Of a stretch of 64,000 nucleotides of DNA, positions 1-8,830 are shown one piece after another (the stretch's first letter is position 1; every line of letters begins with the position of its first letter). The DNA lies in NCBI RefSeq assembly GCF_045679545.1, contig NZ_CP166194.1, forward strand, positions 744,001 to 808,000. The letters are read 5' to 3'. The notes below the pieces were generated by a model. It saw only the letters and a program-made list of their open reading frames with translations. It did no database searches and had not been told where the DNA came from. Origin of the DNA: Enterovibrio sp045679545. Lineage in GTDB: Bacteria; Pseudomonadota; Gammaproteobacteria; Enterobacterales; Vibrionaceae. The translations under genes and the position numbers were made by a program.

Positions 1-2
1 CG

Positions 3-623
3 GTTGTTGTCGGGATCACGACATTTTGGTGGTGGCAGAACCAACAAAATGATCCTTTGATGTCATTGTCTGATGATTTCGTCGCGTTTACTCAATCTGA
101 TAGTACCTCAGAGGCCAATGAACAAATCACAGAAACGGAGATAACGTTGATTGCGCCTTCGCAAACAGACACGATCGATGCTTCAGATTCTGAGTTGGTT
201 GAGCCTGAAATCAGCGCGCAAGGCGATGCTTCTGCCACGGATAACAACACAACGAACAACATAACGGCATCGGATTCTGTCGATACTCAACCCGAGGTTG
301 AGACAACCCCTGCGGTAGACCCTGCAACACCTGTTGTCACCGCATCGAATACAGTATCGAACAACGCTGATGTCGCTAATCAAACACCTTCACTTGTCCT
401 TTCATTCAAAGGCGATTGCTGGGTCGATATCCGTGATGCCAGTGGTAAGCGTCTTTTGACTGGCATAAAATCGGCGGGTGAAACTGTTGATCTGTCTGGT
501 CAAGCGCCATTTAAGGTTGTACTGGGCGCTCCCGCCGCAGTGAACCTTGTCTACAACGGCAACAAAGTTGATTTAAGTAGTTACCCTTCTGGACGGGTAG
601 CCCGTTTGAGCCTTCCGAAGTAA
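3..623 (+). CDS. rodZ: Cytoskeleton protein RodZ, C-terminal part
   Basis: The reading frame is open from the first bases of the window, so the gene begins upstream. The visible part starts inside a transmembrane helix (VVVGITTFWWW), then has a Ser/Thr/Asp/Glu-rich periplasmic linker of about 110 residues and a compact C-terminal domain (from about SLVLSFKGDCWVDIRDASG) typical of the RodZ DUF4115 domain. RodZ links MreB filaments to the cell-wall elongation complex. The N-terminal helix-turn-helix region lies outside the window. It sits 15 bp upstream of ispG, as rodZ does in many gammaproteobacteria, which supports the call. Confidence 0.88.
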   Translation, partial: VVVGITTFWWWQNQQNDPLMSLSDDFVAFTQSDSTSEANEQITETEITLIAPSQTDTIDASDSELVEPEISAQGDASATDNNTTNNITASDSVDTQPEVETTPAVDPATPVVTASNTVSNNADVANQTPSLVLSFKGDCWVDIRDASGKRLLTGIKSAGETVDLSGQAPFKVVLGAPAAVNLVYNGNKVDLSSYPSGRVARLSLPK

Positions 624-638
624 TTCAGAGTACACCTA

Positions 639-1757
639 ATGCATACCGAATCTCCTATTAAACGTCGCCAGTCAACGCGTATTTACGTGGGTAACGTGCC
701 GATCGGCGATGGCGCGCCAATTGCCGTCCAGTCAATGACGAATACCCGAACCACAGATGTCGCTGCGACCGTCGCGCAAATTAATGCGCTGGAAAAAGTC
801 GGTGCCGATATTGTTCGTGTTTCAGTGCCGACCATGGAAGCGGCAGAAGCATTCAAATTGATCCGCGAGCAAACCAACTTACCCTTGGTGGCCGATATCC
901 ATTTCGATTACCGCATCGCACTGCGCGTTGCTGAGTATGGTGTGGATTGCCTTCGTATTAACCCTGGCAACATTGGTAATGAGCAACGCATTCGCTCTGT
1001 GGTAGACGCCGCTCGTGATAAAAATATTCCAATCCGCATTGGCGTCAACGGCGGATCGTTGGAACGTGAAATCCAAGAGAAATATGGCGAGCCAACACCG
1101 GAAGCCTTGGTAGAATCGGCGATGCGACATGTTGATATTTTAGATCGTCTAAATTTCGACCAGTTTAAAGTCAGCGTGAAAGCCTCGGATGTTTTCTTGG
1201 CAGTTGAATCTTATCGTCAACTGGCGCGACGCATTGATCAGCCATTGCATTTGGGTATCACCGAAGCTGGTGGCGCCCGTGCGGGTGCAGTGAAATCAGC
1301 GGTCGGTTTAGGTATGCTGCTGAGTGAAGGTATTGGTGATACGCTGCGTATTTCACTGGCGGCAGATCCAATTGAAGAAATTAAAGTCGGTTTTGATATA
1401 TTGAAATCACTGCGCATTCGTTCGCGTGGTGTTAACTTTATCGCTTGCCCAACATGCTCCCGTCAGGAGTTTGATGTGATTGGTACCGTGAATGCGCTAG
1501 AGCAGCGTCTGGAAGACGTTGTGGTCCCGATGGATGTGTCCATCATTGGCTGCGTGGTTAACGGTCCTGGCGAAGCTGAGGTTTCTCACATTGGTGTAGC
1601 CGGAAGCAATAAGCGCAGTGCTTATTACGATGATGGCATTCGTCAGAAAGAACGTTTTGATAATGACAACCTGATCGATGAGCTGGAAGCGAAGATTCGG
1701 GCTAAAGCCTCAATGCTGGACGAAAAAAACCGCATTGACGTAAACACGCAGGAGTAA
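639..1757 (+). CDS. ispG: 4-hydroxy-3-methylbut-2-en-1-yl diphosphate synthase (flavodoxin)
   Basis: This 372-residue protein is a full-length IspG. It carries out the reductive dehydration of methylerythritol cyclodiphosphate to HMBPP in the MEP isoprenoid pathway and holds a [4Fe-4S] cluster. The cluster motif is visible as ACPTCSR (Cys about 270 and 273), with the third Cys in IIGCVVNGPGEAE (about 305) followed by the catalytic-region Glu. The N-terminal TIM-barrel half begins with VGNVPIGDGAPIAVQSMTNT. Another MEP pathway gene, dxs, lies at the far end of this window. It follows rodZ closely and precedes hisS, the usual order. Confidence 0.97.
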   Translation: MHTESPIKRRQSTRIYVGNVPIGDGAPIAVQSMTNTRTTDVAATVAQINALEKVGADIVRVSVPTMEAAEAFKLIREQTNLPLVADIHFDYRIALRVAEYGVDCLRINPGNIGNEQRIRSVVDAARDKNIPIRIGVNGGSLEREIQEKYGEPTPEALVESAMRHVDILDRLNFDQFKVSVKASDVFLAVESYRQLARRIDQPLHLGITEAGGARAGAVKSAVGLGMLLSEGIGDTLRISLAADPIEEIKVGFDILKSLRIRSRGVNFIACPTCSRQEFDVIGTVNALEQRLEDVVVPMDVSIIGCVVNGPGEAEVSHIGVAGSNKRSAYYDDGIRQKERFDNDNLIDELEAKIRAKASMLDEKNRIDVNTQE

Positions 1758-1809
1758 GCCCAAGGCTTGCTTCAAGACAGAATATAAAAGATCGGTTTCG
1801 AGAGTAAAC

Positions 1810-3078
1810 GTGGCGAAAACAATTCAAGCGATTCGAGGCATGAACGACTGCCTCCCAACACAAACTCCACTTTGGCAAAAAGTTGAGGGTACGGTTAAAG
1901 ACGTGATCAGTGCTTACGGCTACAGCGAAGTGCGCATGCCGATAGTCGAAATGACCAATCTGTTTTGTCGTGCTATCGGTGAAGTCACCGATGTGGTCGA
2001 AAAAGAGATGTATACCTTTGAAGATCGCAATGGCGACAGCCTAACCTTGCGTCCTGAAGGGACGGCAAGCTGTGTGCGTGCCGGTATTGAAAACGGTCTG
2101 CTGTACAACCAAGAACAACGCCTGTGGTACATGGGCCCAATGTTCCGTCATGAGCGTCCTCAAAAAGGCCGCTACCGTCAGTTCCATCAGTTTGGTGTGG
2201 AAGTTTTTGGCCTAAATGGTCCTGACGTTGACGCAGAGTTGATTATGATGACAGCACGTCTGTGGCGTAAGCTGGGTATTCATGAGCATGTTCGTCTTGA
2301 GTTGAACTCGATTGGTTCACCTGAAGCGCGCGCGGATTATCGCGAAGCGTTGGTGGACTTTTTGCTGCAACACGAAGCGATCTTGGATGAAGATTGCAAG
2401 CGTCGCATGCACACTAACCCATTGCGCGTGCTGGATTCTAAAAATCCAGAAATCCAAGCCGTGCTGACAGATGCACCTAAGCTATCTGCTTACCTAGATG
2501 ATGAATCAAAACAACATTTTGCTGGTTTGTGTGAACTGTTGGACGCTGCAGGCATCCAATACACAGTCAACGAGAAGTTGGTGCGTGGTCTTGATTACTA
2601 CAATCGCACTGTTTTCGAGTGGATCACCGAAAGTTTGGGATCTCAAGGTACAGTGTGTGGCGGCGGTCGTTATGATGGTCTGGTTGAACAGTTAGGTGGT
2701 AAAGCAACCCCTGCCGTTGGTTTTGCGATGGGCGTTGAACGTCTCGTGCTACTGATGGAAACCCTCGCGCTGCATGAAACTCGCCCTGCTGTTGATGTTT
2801 ACTTGGTCACGGCAGGCGAAGGGACATTAGCGGCAGGCATGAAACTAGCAGAAGCATTGCGTGAACGCGTGCCAGGCCTACGTGTCATGACTCACTTCGG
2901 TGGCGGTAACTTTAAGAAGCAATTTAAACGTGCGGATAAAGTGGGCGCATCGGTCGCATTGGTACTGGGTGAAGACGAAGTTGCCAACAATGTCGTGACA
3001 TATAAAGATCTTAAAGGTGGCGAACAGCTGACCATTTCTCAGGATGATGTAGCCGACAAACTGGCTCAATTGGTTTAA
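1810..3078 (+). CDS. hisS: Histidine--tRNA ligase
   Basis: A 422-residue class II aminoacyl-tRNA synthetase that charges tRNA-His. It starts at a GTG (MAKTIQAIRGMND). Motif 2 is seen in RHERPQKGRYRQFHQFG, and the histidine-specific HisA motif in LVRGLDYYNRTVFE. The C-terminal anticodon-binding domain begins near VDVYLVTAGEG. Length matches the family (about 424). It lies 52 bp after ispG and 13 bp before yfgM, so it is probably cotranscribed with both. Confidence 0.97.
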   Translation: MAKTIQAIRGMNDCLPTQTPLWQKVEGTVKDVISAYGYSEVRMPIVEMTNLFCRAIGEVTDVVEKEMYTFEDRNGDSLTLRPEGTASCVRAGIENGLLYNQEQRLWYMGPMFRHERPQKGRYRQFHQFGVEVFGLNGPDVDAELIMMTARLWRKLGIHEHVRLELNSIGSPEARADYREALVDFLLQHEAILDEDCKRRMHTNPLRVLDSKNPEIQAVLTDAPKLSAYLDDESKQHFAGLCELLDAAGIQYTVNEKLVRGLDYYNRTVFEWITESLGSQGTVCGGGRYDGLVEQLGGKATPAVGFAMGVERLVLLMETLALHETRPAVDVYLVTAGEGTLAAGMKLAEALRERVPGLRVMTHFGGGNFKKQFKRADKVGASVALVLGEDEVANNVVTYKDLKGGEQLTISQDDVADKLAQLV

Positions 3079-3091
3079 GAGAGGACTAAAC

Positions 3092-3697
3092 GTGGACGTC
3101 TACACCACAGAAGAACAACAAGTCGAAGCGATTAAAACGTGGTGGCGGGAGAACGGCAAAGCCGTTTTCCTCGGCGCAGTGATTGGTTTGGGCGGTCTTT
3201 ACGGATGGCGCTATTATCAGTCAGAACAAGAAACAAGCCGCGAGCAGGCATCAGAAGCCTACATGCAAGTGGTTGGTGCTTTGGCGGCAGGTGATGCTGA
3301 AGCGCAAGAAAAAGCGACTGCTTTCCTTCAGTCTCACGATGGTGCTTACAACGCATTAGTGGCGCTGCAATTGGCGAAATCTTTTGTTGAAACGGGTGAG
3401 TTAGCTAAAGCAGCAGAGCAACTGCGCTCAGTGCAAACCGCAAAAGATGACGCTCTGAAAGTCACCGCAACCGTACGTCTCGCACGTATTGAAGCGCAGC
3501 AAGGTAACTTCGATGCCGCGCTAAAAGAGCTAGATAGTGTGACAGGTGATAGCTGGAAACCACAGGTTGAAGAGCTTCGTGGTGATATTGAATTGCGCAA
3601 AGGTGATGTTAACGCCGCGCGTTCAGCTTATGCAGCATCGATTGCCGCCGCGTCTAACCCTGTTGTTCAAATGAAATTGGACAACCTGCCTCAATAA
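3092..3697 (+). CDS. yfgM: YfgM family periplasmic TPR protein, SecYEG ancillary
   Basis: This 201-residue protein has an N-terminal cytoplasmic stretch, one transmembrane helix (AVFLGAVIGLGGLYGW) and a periplasmic part of Ala-rich helical repeats resembling TPRs. In E. coli the homologue associates with the SecYEG translocon and with PpiD and helps periplasmic chaperone traffic. The start is a GTG 13 bp after hisS. It lies immediately before bamB, the conserved order, and shares an envelope-biogenesis theme with it. Confidence 0.9.
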   Translation: MDVYTTEEQQVEAIKTWWRENGKAVFLGAVIGLGGLYGWRYYQSEQETSREQASEAYMQVVGALAAGDAEAQEKATAFLQSHDGAYNALVALQLAKSFVETGELAKAAEQLRSVQTAKDDALKVTATVRLARIEAQQGNFDAALKELDSVTGDSWKPQVEELRGDIELRKGDVNAARSAYAASIAAASNPVVQMKLDNLPQ

Positions 3698-3706
3698 GGT
3701 TTGAGT

Positions 3707-4867
3707 ATGATGCGCAAGGGATGGAAACATGTTGGTGCAGTAGCCTTGCTAGGAACACTGCTTATTGGTTGTGCGGGTGAAGAAGATTCTATCGTCATGG
3801 CACCTGTGCCTGTGGTCGAGAGTACGTTTACACCTAAAGCGCTTTGGTCATCCCAAGTGGGTGATGGTGTGGGACGTTATTTCAGCAACCTCACACCTGT
3901 CTATGAATATGGCAAAGTGTATGCGGCGGATCGTAATGGTGAAGTGAAAGCCATTGACGGAGAAACCGGAAAAACGCTGTGGATGGTTAACTTAGGTGAA
4001 GAAAGGCCTGCGTTGATCTCTGGCGGTGTGACTGCATCGTACAGCAAATTGTATCTAGGTACGGAAACCGGTGACTTGATCGCGTTGGATGAAGAGACGG
4101 GCGATCTGGTCTGGCGAATTAACGCTGGCGGCGAAATCTTGTCGAAACCACTAGCGGATGAAAGCCTGATTGTGGTAAATACCAGTCGCGGTGAATTGGC
4201 TGCCTTTGATGCTGAAACTGGTGAAGAGCGCTGGCGCATTTCTACCGATGTTCCTAACTTGACGCTGCGCGGTGATAGCTCACCCGTTGCGATTTCAGGT
4301 GGTGTGTTTTGGGGAATGGCAAACGGCCGTCTGGGTGCTGCTTTCATTGAAAACGGTAATATCATCTGGCAGCAAACTGTGGCAAGCCCGAAAGGTGCAA
4401 CAGAGATAGATCGTTTGGTCGATGTTGACGCAACACCTGTGATTTCAGGTTCGTTACTTTATGCAGTTGGTTACAATGGCCAGCTAGTGGCAATCGATTT
4501 GCGCTCAGGACGACCTGCGTGGAAACGTACCTATAGTACAACCACGGATTTCTTGGTGGTGGGCAGCTATTTGTTCCTTGTCACCGACAAAGACCACGTG
4601 GTCGCTGTTGATGCACGAAGTGGTACCGAGCTTTGGCAAAATCGCGATCTAGAATATCGACAGCTGACAGCACCGGCTGCCATTTCTGGTTATGTTGTTT
4701 TGGGTGATGCAGAAGGTTACCTGCATTGGCTAGACCCCGCGACAGGCGAATTTGTCGCGCAACAACAGCTGGATGACAGTGGCTTTGCAGTCGCGCCAGT
4801 GAAAGCGGATGACGCTTATATTGTTATCACGCGCGATGGTCGTATTAGTAAGAAGCAAACGCAGTAA
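3707..4867 (+). CDS. bamB: Outer membrane protein assembly factor BamB
   Basis: A lipoprotein of about 386 residues. A signal peptide ends in the lipobox LLIGC, so the mature protein should be acylated and held at the inner face of the outer membrane. The rest is an eight-bladed beta-propeller of PQQ-like repeats, visible as recurring phrases such as DGETGKTLWMVNLG, DEETGDLVWRINAG and DAETGEERWRI. BamB is a non-essential part of the BAM complex that folds outer-membrane beta-barrels. Start: ATG at 3707 or the adjacent ATG at 3710 after an AAGG-like site; a TTG at 3701 is also in frame. Confidence 0.96.
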   Translation: MMRKGWKHVGAVALLGTLLIGCAGEEDSIVMAPVPVVESTFTPKALWSSQVGDGVGRYFSNLTPVYEYGKVYAADRNGEVKAIDGETGKTLWMVNLGEERPALISGGVTASYSKLYLGTETGDLIALDEETGDLVWRINAGGEILSKPLADESLIVVNTSRGELAAFDAETGEERWRISTDVPNLTLRGDSSPVAISGGVFWGMANGRLGAAFIENGNIIWQQTVASPKGATEIDRLVDVDATPVISGSLLYAVGYNGQLVAIDLRSGRPAWKRTYSTTTDFLVVGSYLFLVTDKDHVVAVDARSGTELWQNRDLEYRQLTAPAAISGYVVLGDAEGYLHWLDPATGEFVAQQQLDDSGFAVAPVKADDAYIVITRDGRISKKQTQ

Positions 4868-4889
4868 CATCAAGCGTTTATAAATTATT

Positions 4890-4919
4890 CGGCTCCTGGA
4901 CCTCAAGGTTCAGGAGCCG
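4890..4919. terminator. Hairpin between bamB and der
   Basis: A 9-bp perfect stem (CGGCTCCTG / CAGGAGCCG) with a 12-base loop lies in the bamB-der gap. The T-run after it is weak, so it may attenuate rather than fully terminate. Confidence 0.55.
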
Positions 4920-4955
4920 CTGTTATTAATGAATATGAGATTTTAAGAGGTCAGT

Positions 4956-6452
4956 ATGATTCCTGTAGTAGCCCTTGTTGGGCGTCCAAATGTGGGGAAG
5001 TCGACACTCTTTAACCGGCTGACAAGGACGCGCGATGCGCTGGTGGCCGATTTTCCGGGTTTGACCAGGGATCGTAAATACGGAAAAGCCATGCTGGGTG
5101 AGCATGAGTTCATCGTGGTAGACACTGGTGGTATCGACGGTACCGAAGAAGGTGTTGAAACCAAAATGGCTGAGCAATCATTGGCGGCAATTGAAGAAGC
5201 AGACGTCGTATTGTTCATGGTTGATGGCCGTTCAGGTTTGACGGTTGCCGATGAAGCGATTGCACAACACCTTCGCAGCCGTGAAAAGACAACCTTCCTT
5301 GTGGTTAACAAAGTCGACGGTATCGACGCTGATGCCGCGAGTGCGGAATTTTGGCAACTGGGCATGAGTAACATGTTCCAAATCGCTGCAGCTCATGGCC
5401 GTGGCGTATTGGGCTTGATTGACCGTGCATTAAAGCCATTTGCAGAAGCACTTGCTGAGCAAGAAGCTGGCGAAGCAGGCTTGGTTGATTTGACGGATGA
5501 GCACGACCTTGACGAGGAAGACAAAGAGCTGACCGAAGAAGATGCGGAATCAGCATTGGAGCGTCTGCTTAATCGTCCTATCAAGTTCAGCATTATTGGT
5601 CGTCCGAACGTAGGTAAATCGACACTGACTAACCGTATTCTTGGTGAAGACCGCGTGGTCGTTTTCGATATGCCGGGTACCACACGTGATTCGATCTACA
5701 TTCCTATGGAACGTGACGGTCGTGAGTACGTGATCATTGATACTGCCGGTGTTCGTCGTCGTAAGCGTGTGAACGAAAAAGTCGAGAAATTCTCAGTTAT
5801 TCAAACACTGAAAGCGATTGAAGATGCCAACGTGGTGTTGTTGGTGATTGATGCGCGCGAAAATATTTCAGACCAAGACTTGAGCTTGTTGGGCTTTGCA
5901 TTGAACGCAGGTCGTTCAATCGTTATCGCCGTGAACAAGTGGGATGGTTTGGACAGTGATGTGAAAGACCGTGTGAAGTCTGAACTTGACCGTCGCCTTG
6001 GCTTTGTTGATTTTGCTCGTATCCACTTCATCTCTGCATTGCATGGGACAGGCGTTGGTCACTTGTTTGAGTCAATTCAGGAAGCGTATGAGTCTGCGAC
6101 CAAGCGTATTAGCACCTCAATGCTTACTCGAATCATGAGTATGGCGCAAGACGATCACCAGCCACCAATGATCCGCGGACGTCGTGTGAAGCTGAAATAT
6201 GCACACGCAGGGGGTTACAACCCACCCATCATAGTGATTCACGGTAACCAAGTGCGTGAGCTACCTGCTTCGTACAAACGCTACCTGATGAACTACTACC
6301 GCAAATCATTGAAAATCATGGGTACGCCAATTCGCATTCAGTTCCAAAATAGCGAAAACCCATTTGAAGGCAAGAAAGAAAACCTGACTATTTCACAGGG
6401 TCGCCAACGTAAGCGATTGATGGATATGGTAAAAAATCGCGGTAAGAAGTAA
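4956..6452 (+). CDS. der: Ribosome biogenesis GTPase Der (EngA)
   Basis: A 498-residue protein with the double-GTPase layout of Der. The first G domain starts at residue 8 with GRPNVGKST and has DTGG and NKVD. An acidic linker (DLTDEHDLDEEDKELTEEDAE) follows. The second G domain repeats GRPNVGKST, DTAGVRRR and NKWD. A C-terminal KH-like domain (about residues 385-475) ends in a basic tail. Der is needed for maturation of the 50S subunit. Start: ATG after AAGAGG. Confidence 0.97.
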   Translation: MIPVVALVGRPNVGKSTLFNRLTRTRDALVADFPGLTRDRKYGKAMLGEHEFIVVDTGGIDGTEEGVETKMAEQSLAAIEEADVVLFMVDGRSGLTVADEAIAQHLRSREKTTFLVVNKVDGIDADAASAEFWQLGMSNMFQIAAAHGRGVLGLIDRALKPFAEALAEQEAGEAGLVDLTDEHDLDEEDKELTEEDAESALERLLNRPIKFSIIGRPNVGKSTLTNRILGEDRVVVFDMPGTTRDSIYIPMERDGREYVIIDTAGVRRRKRVNEKVEKFSVIQTLKAIEDANVVLLVIDARENISDQDLSLLGFALNAGRSIVIAVNKWDGLDSDVKDRVKSELDRRLGFVDFARIHFISALHGTGVGHLFESIQEAYESATKRISTSMLTRIMSMAQDDHQPPMIRGRRVKLKYAHAGGYNPPIIVIHGNQVRELPASYKRYLMNYYRKSLKIMGTPIRIQFQNSENPFEGKKENLTISQGRQRKRLMDMVKNRGKK

Positions 6453-6473
6453 TCATATTGCGTAATCAAAAGA

Positions 6474-6498
6474 ACCGACCCTCGTGGTCGGTTTTTTT
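6474..6498 (+). terminator. Rho-independent terminator after der
   Basis: Stem ACCGACC / GGTCGGT with a 5-base loop, followed by seven T residues; it lies 21 bp past the der stop. Confidence 0.9.
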
Positions 6499-7062
6499 AT
6501 GTCGGTTGTTTAGCCGAAACGATGAAGATTGAATGACAGCTCATGTAATTTAGACATGGGCACTATTCTTCCGGCATTCAATGTCGAACGAGGTCATGTA
6601 TCAGTGCATATGTGGGACAAATTGACGAAATTTGGTGACATTCATGAGTGATCTGTTGCTAAAGTTGCAGTAAAAATAAGATCTTAGTCACGTTTTTAGT
6701 GGGGGTAAGCCGGAAATATCGTTCTAGGAGGCTTAGCTGTTTTTTTACTCGGTCATTAAACCATCTTGCTTTTACTAAATTCTTTAAATTTCCATATTTA
6801 AAATAAATATTGGAATATTATCCTTTCATAAATCCAAATACAGAACATGTAACTTATGCTTTCGGGAGTTGTATTGATAAATATTCTTTTAGGGGTAGAT
6901 CGCTGATCGGATCCCATAAACGCTGAGATCTGACGATCTTGATAGGATCCAGCGAGAGGCTGTTCTGTTTGATCTTGAGTTTCAGTTAGAATAGCGCGCA
7001 AAAGTGATACGTGAAATGTTGAACAGCGAAAGTGCGATGTGGACAGCTAAGGGGAAATAGTC
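6499..7062. other. Intergenic region without a recognisable gene
   Basis: About 560 bp between der and the zinc-ribbon gene. It is AT-rich, especially around 6740-6900, and has no open frame with family-like content on either strand. An imperfect inverted repeat built on GGATCC occurs at about 6902-6955. The last part presumably holds the yfgJ promoter. I see no RNA gene that I can name. Confidence 0.5.
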
Positions 7063-7296
7063 ATGGAAAACAATTGCCCAGATTGTGGCGTGGTGATGTA
7101 TTGGGAACAGGGGAGCTATCGCTGTGAGCCTTGCAATAAAGTCTTTATAAAACAGGGGTATTGCCAATCCTGTGAGACGCAATTGGAAAAGCTGCAAGCG
7201 TGTGGTGCGACGAATTACTTCTGTCATCAATGCAATGAATTAAAGTCACGCTCGAGTGCGAGAATTGTCTTCGAAGCACAAAAAACGGCGTCGTAA
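7063..7296 (+). CDS. yfgJ: Small zinc-ribbon protein, YfgJ-like
   Basis: A 77-residue protein with four Cys pairs: CPDC, CEPC, CQSC and, after a lone Cys, CHQC, so two zinc ribbons in tandem. E. coli has yfgJ, a small zinc-ribbon gene, at the same place between der and xseA, so position and motif agree. Function is unknown. Its TAA stop is the loop of the following palindrome. Start: ATG after AAGGGGAAA. Confidence 0.8.
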   Translation: MENNCPDCGVVMYWEQGSYRCEPCNKVFIKQGYCQSCETQLEKLQACGATNYFCHQCNELKSRSSARIVFEAQKTAS

Positions 7297-7307
7297 CGAC
7301 GCCGTTT
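7283..7307. terminator. Bidirectional terminator between yfgJ and xseA
   Basis: A perfect 11-bp palindrome (AAACGGCGTCG / CGACGCCGTTT) whose 3-base loop is the yfgJ stop codon TAA. It lies between two convergent genes and carries A-runs on one side and T-runs on the other. Confidence 0.85.
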
Positions 7308-7338
7308 AAACGTATGTGGAACAATGAAAAGAGCGATC

Positions 7339-8670
7339 CTAGATCACGGTGGAGTGGATCTCTCCGCTGGCAAGCGCGGTAATGATCCTATCGCCGGGCT
7401 TCACATCACCGTCAGACTTGATCACCTTATTGTTCTCGTCACGTGTTATCGAATATCCGCGCGCCAGTGTGGCCAGTGGGCTCACGGCATCTAAGGTTTC
7501 CATCTTCAGCGCCAGTTCATGCTGCTGTTGGCGTAACTGGCGGCGTATGGCTTCCACTAATCGTTGCTGCGTATATCCCAGTTGCGTGCTGAGCCCCGGC
7601 AGTTGGTTTGCTGGTGAGAAACGCGCTAATCTCTGGCTGGCTCGGTCTAATCGCTGCGCATCAGTTTGCAGTTTGGTGCGCATGGATTGATACAGGCGAC
7701 GCTCAAGCTCGTCAAACTGCTGTGCTTGCTGTTGAAGGCGAGCTTGTGGGTGTTGCATTGCCAGTCGGTGTTGCAGACGTGTGAGGCGATCTTGGCTGCG
7801 TGAGAGATGCCTGCTGAACACATGTGCCAGCCTATCTGTTCGCTGCGAAAATTGCTGGGCGCGAATAGACGTATCTCTGCTCACTAACTCTGCGGCCGCA
7901 GATGGTGTCGGGGCGCGAACGTCTGCGACAAAATCGGCAATGGTCACATCCACTTCATGGCCCACTGCACTCACAATAGGAATACTGCTCGCGGCAATGG
8001 TACGCGCCACTATTTCCTCGTTAAAACACCACAAATCTTCTAATGAACCGCCACCGCGCCCAACAATTAGCACATCACATTCATCGCGACTGTTCGCGCG
8101 TCCGATCGCCTGCGCAATTTGTATTGCCGCATCTTTACCTTGCACTTGAGTCGGATAGATCACGACAGGCAGGCTTGGGTCACGGCGTTTTAATACGTGC
8201 AAAATATCGTGCAGGGCTGCACCGGTTTTTGAGGTGATGATTCCAACGCGTCTTGGTTGTTCAGGGAGTGCTTTTTTCGTGCTAGCCGCAAACAAGCCTT
8301 CCGAGGCCAATTGCATTTTTAGCTTTTCAAATTGCTGCTGTAGCATGCCATCGCCTTCAGGCTGCATGCTTTCAACAATGATTTGGTAGTCGCCGCGAGG
8401 TTCATACAAGGACAATCTCGCGCGAACCAATACCTGATTACCGTTTGCTGGTTTAAAGGTAACGCGTCGGTTATTGCCTTTGAACATGGCGCATTTAACT
8501 TGAGCGCGGCTGTCTTTTAGCGTGAAATACCAGTGACCAGACACAGGGACAGTGAGATTTGAGATCTCGCCAACCAGCCAAACGATACCCATTTCGTTCT
8601 CAAGCAGAAGGCGAACTTCAGCGTTTAAACGAGAGACGGTGAAAATATTTTCGTTGGGGCTTGTCATCAC
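7339..8670 (-). CDS. xseA: Exodeoxyribonuclease VII large subunit
   Basis: A 443-residue protein with an N-terminal OB-fold (about 10-105: FTVSRLNAEVRLLLENEMG), a catalytic core (RVGIITSKTGAALHDI, GRGGGSLEDLWCFNEE, VGHEVDVTIADFVAD) and a long coiled-coil C-terminus rich in Gln and Arg. With XseB, whose gene is at 63001-63246 in this same window, it forms the single-strand exonuclease VII. It is divergent from guaBA, the standard arrangement. Confidence 0.97.
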   Translation of the reverse strand: MMTSPNENIFTVSRLNAEVRLLLENEMGIVWLVGEISNLTVPVSGHWYFTLKDSRAQVKCAMFKGNNRRVTFKPANGNQVLVRARLSLYEPRGDYQIIVESMQPEGDGMLQQQFEKLKMQLASEGLFAASTKKALPEQPRRVGIITSKTGAALHDILHVLKRRDPSLPVVIYPTQVQGKDAAIQIAQAIGRANSRDECDVLIVGRGGGSLEDLWCFNEEIVARTIAASSIPIVSAVGHEVDVTIADFVADVRAPTPSAAAELVSRDTSIRAQQFSQRTDRLAHVFSRHLSRSQDRLTRLQHRLAMQHPQARLQQQAQQFDELERRLYQSMRTKLQTDAQRLDRASQRLARFSPANQLPGLSTQLGYTQQRLVEAIRRQLRQQQHELALKMETLDAVSPLATLARGYSITRDENNKVIKSDGDVKPGDRIITALASGEIHSTVI

Positions 8671-8751
8671 CAGTTAGCCTTAAATATCAGCGGGTTTTGG
8701 TCATGGTACTGGGGCAAAAAATGAATGCCAAACGATTTCGTGAAAATCTAT

Positions 8752-8779
8752 AGCCAAACGTTTGCGTCATCAGTATAAT
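8752..8779 (+). promoter_or_regulatory. PurR-type operator and -10 element upstream of guaBA
   Basis: AGCCAAACGTTTGCGT at 8752-8767 differs from the PurR consensus ACGCAAACGTTTGCGT at two positions. A consensus -10 box TATAAT follows at 8774-8779. The site precedes the GMP synthesis operon, a known target of purine repression. That PurR binds here is inferred. Confidence 0.75.
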
Positions 8780-8830
8780 GCGGCGGCAATATTTAGTCCC
8801 CCGTATTTAATTTTGGCGTGAGATATTGCA

